Counted from the stretch's first letter, positions 35,527-48,007 are shown. The stretch: 64,000 bases of DNA from Glandiceps talaboti (GCF_964340395.1 NC_135562.1:464001-528000); one strand, 5' to 3'. Numbers and translations: made by a program. Notes: generated by a model from the sequence alone, not told the origin.

Positions 35527-37325
35527 CAAATATCAAAAAAGAATTGGATTTGAATTTAATTCAAATGGATAATGCTACCGTAATTCATTATTTAAAAGTT
35601 TTTATCACATTTTTCATGCAGTGTGTTTCTTACAATGACTTTTGATATTTTTCCCCTGGGATATACAACCAGCGGAAAAAAAACATTGTTTTGCTTGAAT
35701 GAAGGTAACAAGGAAAGACTTCACACAAAGACAAATAGGGTAAAAAAAACAATTCAACATTGGGTGCCTCTGATATAGGTTCACACAATTCTATACTTTC
35801 ATATTTATAACTTAGTTATTTACTTAGATTATTATTAACTTTATTTCCTTTAAATACCAAATTAGAAATGTAAAATTTTCTAAACGGTTGAAATAAAGTT
35901 TTATCTTATCTTATCTTATCTTATCTTATCTTATCTTATCAATGCTTTTATCAGTTTGTCATGTCTGTGGAAATTGTAATGTATCAGTAACAGACAGACT
36001 TGATTGTTATAATGTGTACCATTCTAGAAGTAAACAGAGTGTAATGGGATCCAGGGCTCCTATGGTGTACATATGTATAATGTATTGATAAATTGATGAG
36101 ACTAATTGGAATATTGTATATCCAGACTTTGCATGAACCTTGTCTCATTAAAAGCTTACCACAGGCAAGCAAATGCACTGGTGCTGTTTCACAGGTTGTA
36201 TTAAATGGCTTGGTTCAGTTGATAGAAAAGTAGTCTTGTGTAAGTCAGACCCATTAACATTAACTGCTAATGATAGCGAATGACAAAACAGACTTTTACA
36301 GACCAATTTGTGTTTCTGACATCTTTATTATGCAAGTTTGCAAGACATACAGCTACACAAACACTGCACTTTCACATCGGGTGGTCCAATTTATTTAGGA
36401 TGTACTAAAAGACAGAGAGAGCATTTACTAGTGACTACAACGTACATGTAAGTGTAACAAATTCCACAAGTTTCAGCTGAGCTGTTGGCTAATCATGCGT
36501 ATGAGGATAAATAATTGAATGACAAACCATGCAACACTTTTCTGTAGACTTTGTCAGTTTATTGGAGAAGGGCAAGAAAAAATGAATAAATAATTGCGTA
36601 AAAAAATTACTTGGAAAAAAAGTTTTAGCTATTGTTAAATTAAGCATCACATCATGAAAAACATAAGAATTTATGTGATGACAAAACAACTATCTATAAG
36701 GATTTTCTGCCGACTTTTCACAATAACATTTGATTTCCTTTAGGTGAATTCTATACAGTCATGTAATTCTTTCATAGCTTTTTATCATTTGAGATATTTC
36801 GGATTGCTAGATTTGTGTTGTGCTTACACGTCCATAATGGTTAACGTTGTAAGTATCTTATGAATACAAATGATAGACGTTTATACATCCATGATGGTTG
36901 TAAGTACCTTATGAATACAAATGATAGATGCAGACAAAGCCAAAGGATCTAGTTCTACTTGAGAACTGTCACATGCACCTGTGTTCAGTTCTTAGCTTGT
37001 ATCCAAGGAGATATCGTGCATCTTACAACAAAGTGAGGCAAGCACTACAAATATGAAATACTCAAATTAGTTGATACTTTGTACAATGAATGAAGTTGAA
37101 ACCTAGCAAAACTTATCCCTTAAAATAGAAAAGAACATCTGAGGTGACTGTCACATAATGAAAATTTAAAGACACATATATAACTGGAACCTTCACGGCT
37201 ATGTGGATGTACTTAGTCTTACAATTGTGTGAAGCATACACAATAATTGTCACCTATTGTAACACAATGATGAGGCTGACGGATAATCTAAAGCTTCACG
37301 CCACTATACATATACCTTTATGTAT
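35527..37325. other. Intron 1 unique sequence
   Basis: A (TTATC)8 run at 35902-35940 and a short duplication TTATGAATACAAATGATAGA near 36860 and 36910; otherwise nothing. Confidence 0.6.
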
Positions 37326-37329
37326 GACT

Positions 37330-38925
37330 ACCGGTACACTAGCACTCATTCTACTAGCCTGTCTGTATCACTTGATCTATAGTACTATTATAGCACTCAT
37401 TCTACTAGCCTGTCTATATCACTAGATCTATAGTACTAGCACTCATTCTACTAGCCTGTCTGTATCACTTGATCTATAGTACTATTATAGCACTCATTCT
37501 ACTAGCCTGTCTATATCACTAGATCTATAGTACTAGCACTCATTCTACTAGTCTGTCTATATCACTTGATCTATAGTACTAGCACTCATTCTACTAGCCT
37601 GTCTGTATCACTAGATCTATAGTACTATTATAGCACTCATTCTACTAGCCTGTCTATATCACTAGATCTATAGTACTAGCACTCATTCTACTAGTCTGTC
37701 TATATCACTTGATCTATAGTACTAGCACTCATTCTACTAGCCTGTCTGTATCACTTGATCTATAGTACTATTATAGCACTCATTCTACTAGCCTGTCTAT
37801 ATCACTAGATCTATAGTACTAGCACTCATTCTACTAGTCTGTCTATATCACTTGATCTATAGTACTAGCACTCATTCTACTAGCCTGTCTGTATCACTGG
37901 ATCTATAGTACTAGCACTCATTCTACTAGCCTGTCTGTATCACTAGATCTATAGTACTAGCACTCATTCTACTAGTCTGTCTATATCACTGGATCTATAG
38001 TACTAGCACTCATTCTACTAGCCTGTCTGTATCACTGGATCTATAGTACTAGCACTCATTCTACTAGTCTGTCTATATCACTGGATCTATAGTACTAGCA
38101 CTCATTCTACTAGCCTGCCTGTATCACTGGATCTATAGTACTAGCACTCATTCTACTAGCCTGTCTGTATCACTGGATCTATAGTATTAGCACTCATTCT
38201 ACTAGTCTGTCTATATCACTTGATCTATAGTACTAGCACTCATTCTACTAGCCTGTCTGTATCACTTGATCTATAGTACTATTATAGCACTCATTCTACT
38301 AGCCTGTCTATATCACTAGATCTATAGTACTAGCACTCATTCTACTAGTCTGTCTATATCACTTGATCTATAGTACTAGCACTCATTCTACTAGCCTGTC
38401 TGTATCACTGGATCTATAGTACTAGCACTCATTCTACTAGCCTGCCTGTATCACTGGATCTATAGTACTAGCACTCATTCTACTAGCCTGTCTGTATCAC
38501 TGGATCTATAGTACTAGCACTCATTCTACTAGTCTGTCTATATCACTTGATCTATAGTACTAGCACTCATTCTACTAGCCTGTCTGTATCACTGGATCTA
38601 TAGTACTAGCACTCATTCTACTAGCCTGTCTGTATCACTGGATCTATAGTACTAGCACTCATTCTACTAGCCTGCCTGTATCACTGGATCTATAGTACTA
38701 GCACTCATTCTACTAGCCTGTCTGTATCACTGGATCTATAGTACTAGCACTCATTCTACTAGCCTGTCTGTATCACTTGATCTATATTACTAGCACTCAT
38801 TCTACTAGTCTGTATGTATCACTGGATCTATAGTACTAGCACTCATTCTACTAGCCTGTCTACATTGTATATCACTAGATCTGTGACTACACTAGCACTC
38901 ATTCTACCATGATTGCAAAATAAAA
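37330..38925. repeat. 46/51-bp minisatellite, about 33 copies
   Basis: Unit CTAGCACTCATTCTACTAGC then CTGTCTGTATCACTGGATCTATAGTA; a 5-bp TATTA insertion makes the 51-bp version. Variants (TGTCTATATCACTAG, TGTCTATATCACTTG, TGCCTG) are arranged in repeated blocks. Confidence 0.97.
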
Positions 38926-39077
38926 TCTATAGTCTTTTACAAATTGTACTGATGATAAAATCACAATTATTATAATGGTGAATGACTATTCTTATATCAA
39001 ATTTTTCAAATTCAATTGTAATTTATAGACCAAAAGATACATGGATGTATACATGTATTACCCTTTATCGAGATGAA

Positions 39078-39205
39078 TCTTTTGGTCTAATTAAATCGTT
39101 GTCTAGTGTGTGTCGTCTAATTAAATCGTTGTCTAGTATGTGTTATCTAATTAAATTGTTGTCTAGTGTGTGTCGACCCTATCAAACTAAATTGTCTAGT
39201 GTGTG
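39078..39205. repeat. 30-bp repeat, 4 copies
   Basis: CTAATTAAATCGTTGTCTAGTGTGTGTCGT type units. Confidence 0.9.
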
Positions 39206-39639
39206 CAGTGTCATTGAATTGTTGGCTACATGTAATGTATGTATAGTATTGTAATTATACTATACATGTACTTACTACTTAGTCTAGTAGCAGATCTTGT
39301 TCTCTTTCCTGAGTATGTGTACACATGTAGTTATAGTGTGGTTTTGATACTATAAAATTTGGCTTTATCTGATGTTGCTATGGTGACAAATCATGTGGTA
39401 ATGGTCAGTTAATGTTCATTCTGGAGACTTTATTCAGAATTACTCAACCACGTAGTATTAAAGTCAATAAGCAAGTCTTAGTATGACATATCACAAATAA
39501 TAAAAATAACCACACTATTCCGTCCTATTAATAGTCATTAAATATTGTAACTTAAGACTCCATTTCCAATTGAGTTAGTTTATATACATGTACAGGCTTT
39601 GGTGATCAGGTGGTTTTCTTCCCAACAAATTGTACAGGA
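39206..39639. other. Intron 1 unique sequence
   Basis: Nothing recognised. Confidence 0.6.
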
Positions 39640-40890
39640 ATTAAACTGAATCAGGTATGCTTAAGTGCCATCATGGTATGGGAATGATAGATCCATCCAT
39701 GTGTCTATTAAACTGAATCTGGTATACTTTAAGTGTCAGCATGGTAAGGGAATGGTAGATCCATCCGTGTGTGTGTTAAACTGAATCTGGTATACTTAAG
39801 TGCCATCATAGTATGGGAATGATAGATCCATCCATGTGTGTGTTAAACTGAATCTGGTATACTTAAGTGCCAGCATGGTATGGGAATGATAGATCCATCC
39901 GTCTGTGTGTTAAACTGAATCTGGTATACTTAAGTGTCAGCATGGTAAGGGAATGATAGATCCATCCGTCTGTGTGTTAAACTGAATCTGGTATACTTAA
40001 GTGTCAGCATGGTAAGGGAATGATAGATCCATCCGTCTGTGTGTTAAACTGAATCTGGTATACTTAAGTGTCAGCATGGTAAGGGAATGATAGATCCATC
40101 CGTCTGTGTGTTAAACTGAATCTGGTATACTTAAGTGTCAGCATGGTATGGGAATGATAGATCTATCCATGTGTGTGTTAAACTGAATCTGGTATACTTA
40201 AGTGCCATCACGGTATAGAAATGATAGATCCATCCATGTGTGTGTTAAACTGAATCTGGTATACTTTAAGTGTCAGCATGGTATGGGAATGATAGATCTA
40301 TCCATGTGTGTGTTAAACTGAATCTGGTATACTTAAGTGCCAGCATGGTATGGGAATGATAGATCCATCCATGTGTGTGTTAAACTGAATCTGGTATACT
40401 TAAGTGCCATCATAGTATGGAAATGATAGATCCATCCATGTGTGTGTTAAACTGAATCTGGTATACTTAAGTGCCATCATGGTATGGGAATGATAGATCC
40501 ATCCATGTGTGTGTTAAACTGAATCTGGTATATACTTAAGCGCCATCATGGTATGGGAATGATAGATCCATCCATGTGTGTGTTAAACTGAATCTGGTAT
40601 ACTTATGTGTCAGCATGGTATAGAAATGATAGATCCATCCGTCTGTGTGTTAAACTGAATCTGGTATACTTATGTGTCAGCATGGTATGGGAATGATAGA
40701 TCCATCCATGTGTGTGTTAAACTGAATCTGGTATACTTTAAGTGTCAGCATGGTAAGGGAATGGTAGATCTATCCATGTGTCTATTAAACTGAATCTGGT
40801 ATACTTAAGTTCCAACATGGTATGGGAATGATAGATCCATCCATGAGTGTGTTAAACTAAATCTGGTATACTTAAGTGTCAGCATGGTAT
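39640..40890. repeat. 67-bp minisatellite, about 18 copies
   Basis: Unit TTAAACTGAATCTGGTATAC.. GTGYCAKCATGGTATGGGAATGATAGATCCATCCATGTGTGTG style, with variable GCC/GTC and TATGGG/AAGGGA positions. Confidence 0.96.
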
Positions 40891-41227
40891 CTGAGACTGT
40901 GTGTTTCTGTTTTTGCATTTAACTGCAGCCTATTCTCAGATGTGGTGAATCATATCTTTGCCATTGACCACAAGACTACAGGACATTTTAGATCTAATAT
41001 GTCAACTTTTATGCTTTCCTAGTTCTAGAAGAAGGAAAGCATTGCAGTCAATATGTTTAGCTTATAGGCTAGATAAGAGACTACAGGAGACAATGCTACA
41101 CTAAGAATGTGTCAGTATTGTACATTGTACTACTAAAATACTCTCAACTGTGTCTACTACAAAGAGTTATGTCTAGAAAAATCCATCAATTAGAAACACT
41201 ATTTCAGGTTAATCTAATCTGCATACA

Positions 41228-41510
41228 ATGTCTTCAAACATGGTAGATAAATACACCAATCAGAATCAATATCCAAGTCTGTCATTGTATCAAATTAATA
41301 TGCTTTGTTATGAAATTCAAAATGGAAGATTCCAAAATCAACCAATCAGAATCAGTGTTCCATGTCTATCAATACTTTGTTACAAAATTCAAAATGGAAG
41401 ATTCCAAAATCAACCAATTAGAATCAATAATCAGTAATTCAACATGGTGGATAATGGAATCAACCAATCAGAATCAGTATTCCAAGTTTATCTACAAAAT
41501 GTGACATGGT
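41228..41510. repeat. Decayed ~70-bp repeat with CCAATCAGAATCA
   Basis: Four copies of TTCAAAATGGAAGATTCCAAAATCAACCAATCAGAATCAGT and variants. The CCAATCAGA word recurs downstream of the XKR stop codon. Confidence 0.85.
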
Positions 41511-41639
41511 ACATTTGAAAATTAATCGATTGGAATCAATAATCAATAAATTTAATGTAGTTTGTACTGAATTAGCATCAGCTTGTACAGGTGTGCCCAA
41601 TTTACATAAAAATAGTTTATGGTATTCTCTATAGTTTGA

Positions 41640-42190
41640 AAGTGAAATATATTAGTTAAAGCTGTACTGCATGTAGCTGCAACTGGAATATTTGTTTTCA
41701 TCAATTAACCAAATATATATCGACTAAGAATTGGTTAGTTATGAAAAGGCATTGTATCTGTTAACTAATGATCAATATTATCCATACAATGTAGGTGGTG
41801 CATTGACAAGTTTAAATAATGAACAAAGTCTTGTTTTGAATCTGTCACCATTTTAAAACTGTCACTAGTTTGTAACTATAGTACCATTTTTCGATCTGAC
41901 AACCACAGTCAATGGAAATTGTTCAAATACCAATCATTAGACATTGTACATGTTAATTAGAGGTTGATCTTATCCATTAGTATTGCAATGACAGGATTAA
42001 GTCATGATCACCGTTGAGGGCGCTAACTTTGGGGTGTGGACCCAAAAATCAATTTGCTTCGATGTATCATGTATACATGTACACCTACTAAAGAATATGT
42101 TCACCTACAGGTGATTCAGTACTGTTCAGTGTGTAAGATATTAGGAGTACAAATGTAAGTTATTGTATCTAACTAAACATTTTCAAAAAA
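41640..42190. mobile_element. Unidentified dispersed repeat, copy 1
   Basis: Shares blocks, in order, with 52360-52700: AGCTGTACTGCATGTAGCTGCAACTG, ACCAAATATATATCGACT, GTGGACCCAAAAATCAATTTG, GTGATTCAGTACTGTTCAGTGTG and ATTAGGAGTACAAATG. Orientation and ends unknown. Confidence 0.55.
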
Positions 42191-42199
42191 TTATGTTCA

Positions 42200-42395
42200 G
42201 TTGTCACTAGTGGAGCTTTTAAATTGGCACAAGCTGAGTTTGTAAGTGGGTAACTTTTAAATATACAGTAAAAACTATGCCTAAACGGATATAAACTCAG
42301 TGTGAGTTTATAAGTGGGTAAGTTTTAAATATACAGGAAAAACTATGCCTAAACACATATAAACTCAGTGTAGCTTTAAGAGTTCAAAGTTGTGA
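42200..42395. repeat. ~70-bp tandem duplication
   Basis: GTAAGTGGGTAACTTTTAAATATACAG..AAAAACTATGCCTAAAC..ATATAAACTCAGTG occurs twice just before exon 2. Confidence 0.9.
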
Positions 42396-42428
42396 GAATA
42401 CTGACGTGGAATTTGTTTTACTTTGTAG

Positions 42429-42613
42429 ATATATAATGACTTTATGGTATGGGTGGAGAAGTCGAAGTGACCCCCAGCATTATTACAAGATGGTGTTTGA
42501 ATACAGAGATGTTACTATGCTTAGATTGTTGGAATCATTTATGGAATCTGCACCACAGCTTGTATTACAGTTATATATTATGACAAGGCAACAAGAAGCA
42601 CATTGGTTAACAG
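42429..42613 (+). CDS. XK-related protein, coding exon 2
   Basis: Encodes residues 136 (last base) to 198 (first base). It starts after TTTGTAG and ends ACAG|GTAAGT (phase 1). Product: YIMTLWYGWRSR, a loop, then FEYRDVTMLRLLESFMESAP and QLVLQLYIM (177-187). The MLRLLESFxESAPQLVLQLYI block is the best conserved signature of XKR4/6/7 and corresponds to the paired half-helices in the membrane core of known XKR structures. The open frame begins upstream at a GTG (42406), but that is intron. The 3' part of this exon, donor included, has been copied into a tandem array directly behind it. Confidence 0.94.
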
Positions 42614-43375
42614 GTAAGTTTTCTATGCAATCAGCACCATAGCTTGTATAACAGGTAACAAGAAGCACATTGGTTAACAGGTAAGTTATCTATGCAATCA
42701 GCACCATAGCTTGTATAACAGGTAAACAAGAAGCACATTGGTTGACAGGTAAGTTAGCTATGCAATCAACACCATAGCGTGTATAACAGGTAAACAAGAA
42801 GCACATTGGTTGACAGGTAAGTTATCTATGCAATCAACACCATAGCTTGTATAACAGGTAAACAAGAAGCACATTGGTTGACAGGTAAGTTATCTATGCA
42901 ATCAACACCATAGCTTGTATAACAGGTAAACAAGAAGCACATTGGTTAACAGGTAAGTTATCTATGCAATCAACACCATAGCTTGCATAACAGGTAAACA
43001 AGAAGCACATTGGTTAACAGGTAAGTTATCTATGCAATCAACACCATAGCTTGTATAACAGGTAAACAAGAAGCACATTGGTTGACAGGTAAGTTATCTA
43101 TGCAATCAACACCATAGCTTGTATAACAGGTAAACAAGAAGCACATTGGTTGACAGGTAAGTTAGCTATGCAATCAACACCATAGCTTGTATAACAGGTA
43201 AACAAGAAGCACATTGGTTAACAGGTAAGTTATCTATGCAATCAACACCATAGCGTGTATAACAGGTAAGCAAGAAGCACATTGGTTAACAGGTAAGTTA
43301 TCTATGCAATCAGCACCACATCTTGTATAACAGGCAACTAGAAGCACATTGGTTGACAGGTAAGTTGTTAAATTG
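42614..43375 (+). repeat. ~67-bp array derived from exon 2 end and splice donor, 12 donors
   Basis: Each unit reads GCACCATAGCTTGTATAACAG GTA AACAAGAAGCACATTGGTTRACAG GTAAGTTATCTATGCAATCA. The first and second blocks match exon 2 (GCACCACAGCTTGTATTACAG and AACAAGAAGCACATTGGTTAACAG) with the 18-20 bases between them deleted; the third is the start of intron 2. So the unit is a shortened exon-intron boundary. The genuine donor at 42613/42614 is the first of twelve identical CAG|GTAAGT sites. Confidence 0.95.
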
Positions 43376-44344
43376 AAGAATTTCAAAAATATTTTCACAA
43401 AACCGTGTACACTGATGAGATTTACCGGAAATGAAAGGGTTAATGTCTGACTTTGAGTGTACACTTGAAATCAGAGAGAATTATGGGCCATTCAGCTTAC
43501 TGTGTGTGAACAAGAAGTACACTGGTTTACACAGGTTAATAACAATCTTAGAGTAACATTTTGATACCAAGTGAAATCCTATTGAATTGAGTTTGTTGAG
43601 ACCATTCAGTGAGTTTGTTGAGACCATTCAGTGAGTTTGTTGAGACCATTCAGTTATCATTTGTATGATTAATCATATTTCTATCAACTGAACTCCCCAG
43701 CTTATAATTTATTAAATCTGTATGACTTTCTGAAATCAAAGTAATATAATTTTCTGAAAAAATCAATGATGTTTTTTCCATCAAAGCGGTTTATGATTGA
43801 CTTAAGGAGCCTTACATGTACATCTAGAAGGCAGTGATTAAGCACTAGAAAGATAATAGAATACTAATCATTAGTTTACATCTAAAAGAACTTTTCCAAG
43901 TGGAAGATTGTCACCTGAAATTAAAATATTCAAAAATGTACATTTGTAATCTAAAGAAATAAAATTTGAATTATTCAGTGACAGTAAAGGTAAAAGACTT
44001 TTCTCTTTTTGATGATATTTCCCATCTGAATGCAGAAAAAGTAGTATAAATTAATATGATTACACAGTATCCCATAAGGAATACATTTTGTATATCAGTA
44101 GAGAGTTTGAAGACGGTTACCAATTAGTACTGGTTTCAAGGGATTGGGTTCATCTCATTTTGACATTTCTTTAAAATGGATTTGAAGGAAGATTTTATGA
44201 GGAGCATTCTTGGACTTTAAGATATGGCTTGTTGTAATGTCACCTGTTTGACATAGTTTGCTGAGGAAGGTTACAAAATGTAGAAGACTTACAGGAAATT
44301 AAGAAATGTAATATCAAGAAGCTTAACAGCTGATGTTTGATGTT

Positions 44345-46235
44345 ATGGCATTGTAGAACTGTACATAGTTTTAGCATGTCACATACTGTACATAGTTCTA
44401 GCATATCACACACTGTACATAGTTTTAGCATGTCACACACTGTACATAGTTTTAGCATATCACACACTGTACATAGTTTTAGCATGTCACACACTGTACA
44501 TAGTTTTAGCATATCACACACTGTACATAGTTTTAGCATGTCACACACTGTACATAGTTTTAGCATATCACACACTGTACATAGTTTTAGCATGTCACAT
44601 GCTTAACATAGTTTTAGCATGTCACACACTGTACATAGTTTTAGCATGTCACATGCTTAACATAGTTTTAGCATGTCACACACTGTACATAGTTTTAGCA
44701 TGTCACACACTGTACATAGTTTTAGCATATCACATACTGTACATAGTTTTAGCATGTCACACACTGTACATAGTTTTAGCATGTCACATACTGTACATAG
44801 TTTTAGCATGTCACACACTGTACATAGTTTTAGCATGTCACACACTGTACATAGTTTTAGCATATCACACACTGTACATAGTTTTAGCATATCACATGCT
44901 TAACATAGTTTTAGCATGTCACACACTGTACATAGTTTTAGCATGTCACACTGTACATAGTTTTAGCATGTCACACTGTACATAGTTTTAGCATATCACA
45001 CACTGTACATAGTTTTAGCATGTCACACACTGTACATAGTTTTAGTATGTCACACACTGTACATAGTTTTAGCATATCACATGCTTAACATAGTTTTAGC
45101 ATGTCACACACTGTACATAGTGCAAAGCATATCACACACTGTACATAGTTCTAGCATGTCACACACTGTACATAGTTTTAGCATATCACACACTGTACAT
45201 AGTTTTAGCATATCACACACTGTACATAGTTCTAGCATGTCACACACTGTACATAGTTTTAGCATATCACACACTGTACATAGTTTTAGCATATCACACA
45301 CTGTACATAGTTTTAGCATGTCACACACTGTACATAGTTTTGGCATATCACACTGTACATAGTTTTAGCATATCACACACTGTACATAGTTTCAGCATAT
45401 CACACATTGTACATAGTGTTAGCATGTCACACACTGTACATAGTTTTAGCATATCACACACTGTACATAGTGTTAGCATATCACACACTGTGCATAGTTT
45501 TAGCATATCACACACTGTACATAGTTTTAGCATATCACACACTGTACATAGTTTCAGCATATCACACATTGTACATAGTGTTAGCATGTCACACATTGTA
45601 CATAGTGTTAGCATATCACACACTGTACATAGTTTTAGCATAGCACACACTGTACATAGTTTTAGCATAGCACACACTGTACATAGTTTTAGCATATCAC
45701 ATACTGTACATAGTTTCAGCATATCACACATTGTACATAGTGTTAGCATGTCACACACTGTACATAGTTTTAGCATAGCACACACTGTACATAGTTTTAG
45801 CATGTCACATGCTTAACATAGTTTCAGCATATCACACATTGTACATAGTGTTAGCATGTCACACATTGTACATAGTGTTAGCATATCACACACTGTACAT
45901 AGTTTAAGCATGTCACACACTGTACATAGTTTAAGCATGTCACACACTGTACATAGTTTTACCATATCACACACTGTACATAATTTTAGCATATCACACA
46001 CTGTACATAGTTTTAGCATATCACACATTGTACATAGTTTTAGCATATCACATACTGTACATAGTTTCAGCATATCACACATTGTACATAGTTTAAGCAT
46101 GTCACACACTGTACATAGTTTAAGCATGTCACACATTGTACATAGTTTTACCATATCACACATTGTACATAGTTTTACCATATCACACACTGTACATAAT
46201 TTTAGCATATCACACACTGTACATAGTTTAAGCAA
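44345..46235. repeat. 27-bp minisatellite, about 70 copies
   Basis: Unit ACATAGTTTTAGCATRTCACACACTGT. With a nine-codon period, frames such as HTVHSFSIS, YIVLACHTL and (reverse) MLKLCTVCD stay open on both strands for up to about 158 codons; none is believed. A few units are shortened by two bases or replace ACACTGTAC with TGCTTA. Confidence 0.98.
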
Positions 46236-46501
46236 AGGATATGTCAAGCAAAGTAATGTTAGGGTGATAGAATTCAACTTTCTGCCAGTGTAGTGCCAGC
46301 ATAACTATGTGTCTCTGAACAAGGTATTACTAGCAAACCAAGATATTAATTTTTTGTAATGATTGGAACACCTTTTCATTTCACCAATATTTTCATGTGT
46401 TTTTGGACAGTAAGTGTTATTCTACTTTGAGCTCAAGAATCTTAGGAAGCCAGAATTATATTAATTTGCATATTAATATTTGTAACACCTGTTTCTTTCA
46501 G

Positions 46502-47406
46502 CAACCTCTGCATGTGTTTCCCTGGTTTCATTAGCATGGGCATTGGCTGCATACCACAAGGCACTACGAGAATCTCGTGATGACAAGGAGAACATCAGCT
46601 ATGTTGGTATCGTCTTTCAGATGACGTGGAGACTTTTCACAGTAGCAGCTCGTGTCATTGCACTTGCACTTTTTGCATCCATCTTTCTGTGGGCAGTCTT
46701 TATAATTGTAATCGTTCACTGGCTTGGTATGACTCTGTGGTTGGTGGTACAGAAAACAGAATTCTGTGGAACTGGGGTAGAAGAGATTCTCTTCGATGGT
46801 GTTATCGGCATTGTTTATATATTTTGTTTTTTTAACATGAAGGAAGGCAGAACTAGATATCGCATGGCCACTTTCTATTGTATTATTTTTGTTGAAAACT
46901 CTTTCTTGATTGGCCTCTGGTACTGGCAGAAAGAGGAAGATTACGTTTATACCATTCCTGCTCTCTTTTTTGTGTGGGGAGGATTTGTCATCGGAATATT
47001 CTGTATGATTCTGTATTATTTATGTTGTCATCCAACTGGTAACATTCAGTGTTGTCCTGATGACAGCCAAGGTGATGCTGAATCACGATATGTACAAACA
47101 ACAACAGCCATTGATGGATTGATTGATGTAGTTGATGCAACACCCAGTCAAAGACACGAACCACAAGTTTTACGTAGTCCTTGTGAAGCTAACTTTTTCA
47201 TAAGAGAAAAGAAATCTATGTCTTGGGGAGGTGGTTGGAAAGCTCTCCACTCTCCGGGGGAAGTGCCACCTGCTGTTAACTCTACAACACCCAATCATTT
47301 TTATGTAGAAGTTCCAAATACTGATGGGATGGCTGAAGAATGTGAAGGTAGAGTTTCAAAGGAAAGCAACCAATCAGACATCAAGGAAAGTGAAACTGAA
47401 TTTTAA
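46502..47406 (+). CDS. XK-related protein, coding exon 3 (last)
   Basis: Encodes residues 198-498 and TAA (47404-47406). It opens with TSACVSLVSLAWALAAYHKA (SLAWxLAxYHKALR, 207-220), then RESRDDKENISY, helices at about 240-261 and 262-281, the EILFDGVIGIVYIFCFFN helix (292-309), EGRTRYRM (312-319), and helices at 320-339 and 346-373. All are in the family order and spacing; XKR4/6/7 proteins share these blocks nearly word for word. The tail (374-498) is cytoplasmic in the family and variable. It begins with a Cys-rich stretch (CCHPTGNIQCC) and contains DVVD (406-409) before Ala410, a candidate caspase site. Total 498 residues, shorter than vertebrate XKR4 or XKR6 mainly at the N-terminus. The last 14 residues overlap the first copy of a CCAATCAGA repeat. 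Confidence 0.95.
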
Positions 47407-48007
47407 ACAGTCATACAATAAGACATCCAAATACACAAAACAGTGACCAATCAGAGTTGTGGAAACATTAATTTGCATTTTAAGTAACTTAATTGCACCA
47501 GTTCTAACATGTAACACTGCAATTATACAAACAACAAATCCTGTATCAAACAATTTGAAGCAGTTTATGTAACTGGCCGACCAATCAGACAGCTGCATTT
47601 GTGAGACAGCCCAGGTATGGATTCAAACATCGTATGTGTGTTGCATTTTTTAACGACCAATCAAATGTCTTCATTTGTGACCAAGGATTTCAAGCAACAA
47701 TTCAGATATTCAGGTATGTCCATCATTACAACTGCATTTCAAGCAACCAATGGGATTTGTTTATTTATTGTCAAGGATGTTTGGCAACCAATCAAGTCTC
47801 TCAATTTATGAAACAATATTTCAAATTCTAGAAGGTTCTCAGACATCAAACAAAGTAAATCTAATTCAATAACCAATCAGATGTTTGGGATTTTACACCA
47901 TTATTTTATAACAGCAACTATCAGATTTCAAAAAATGGTAAACCACCTTCCCAGCAACCAATCAGATCTTGTTTGTTTTTAAATGGTATTGCTAGCAACC
48001 AATCAGA
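47370..48007 (+). repeat. Decayed CCAATCAGA-containing repeat, nine motif copies
   Basis: ACCAATCAGA-like words at 47370, 47447, 47581, 47657, 47747, 47788, 47873, 47958 and 47999. Several are embedded in a wider GCAACCAATCAGATCTCTTC..CATTTGTGA unit of about 40-100 bp. The first lies in the coding sequence (Ser-Asn-Gln-Ser-Asp), the rest in the presumed 3'UTR. Confidence 0.8.

Larger units (their letters stand above)
13057..42428 (+). other. XKR intron 1 (~29.4 kb, phase 2)
   Basis: Donor CG|GTGAGT at 13057 and acceptor TTTGTAG|A at 42427-42428. Splicing turns the split codon into CG+A (Arg136) and continues in frame into YIMTLWYGW. The intron carries at least nine minisatellite arrays and several transposons, listed separately. 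I found no further coding exon in it. Long first introns are typical of XKR4/6/7 genes. Confidence 0.88.
42614..46501 (+). other. XKR intron 2 (~3.9 kb, phase 1)
   Basis: Donor CAG|GTAAGT at 42614; acceptor TTTCTTTCAG at 46492-46501. Splicing joins ACA-G to CA-ACC (Thr-Ala-Thr). Two tandem arrays fill about two thirds of it. 43376-44344 is otherwise unique, with GAGTTTGTTGAGACCATTCAGT three times at about 43590-43653. Confidence 0.9.

Noticed and set aside
42406-42642. Open frame starting GTG at 42406 as a complete small gene
   Set aside because: Only 42429-42613 is coding, as an internal exon; the flanks are intron and the frame ends in the duplicated-donor array.
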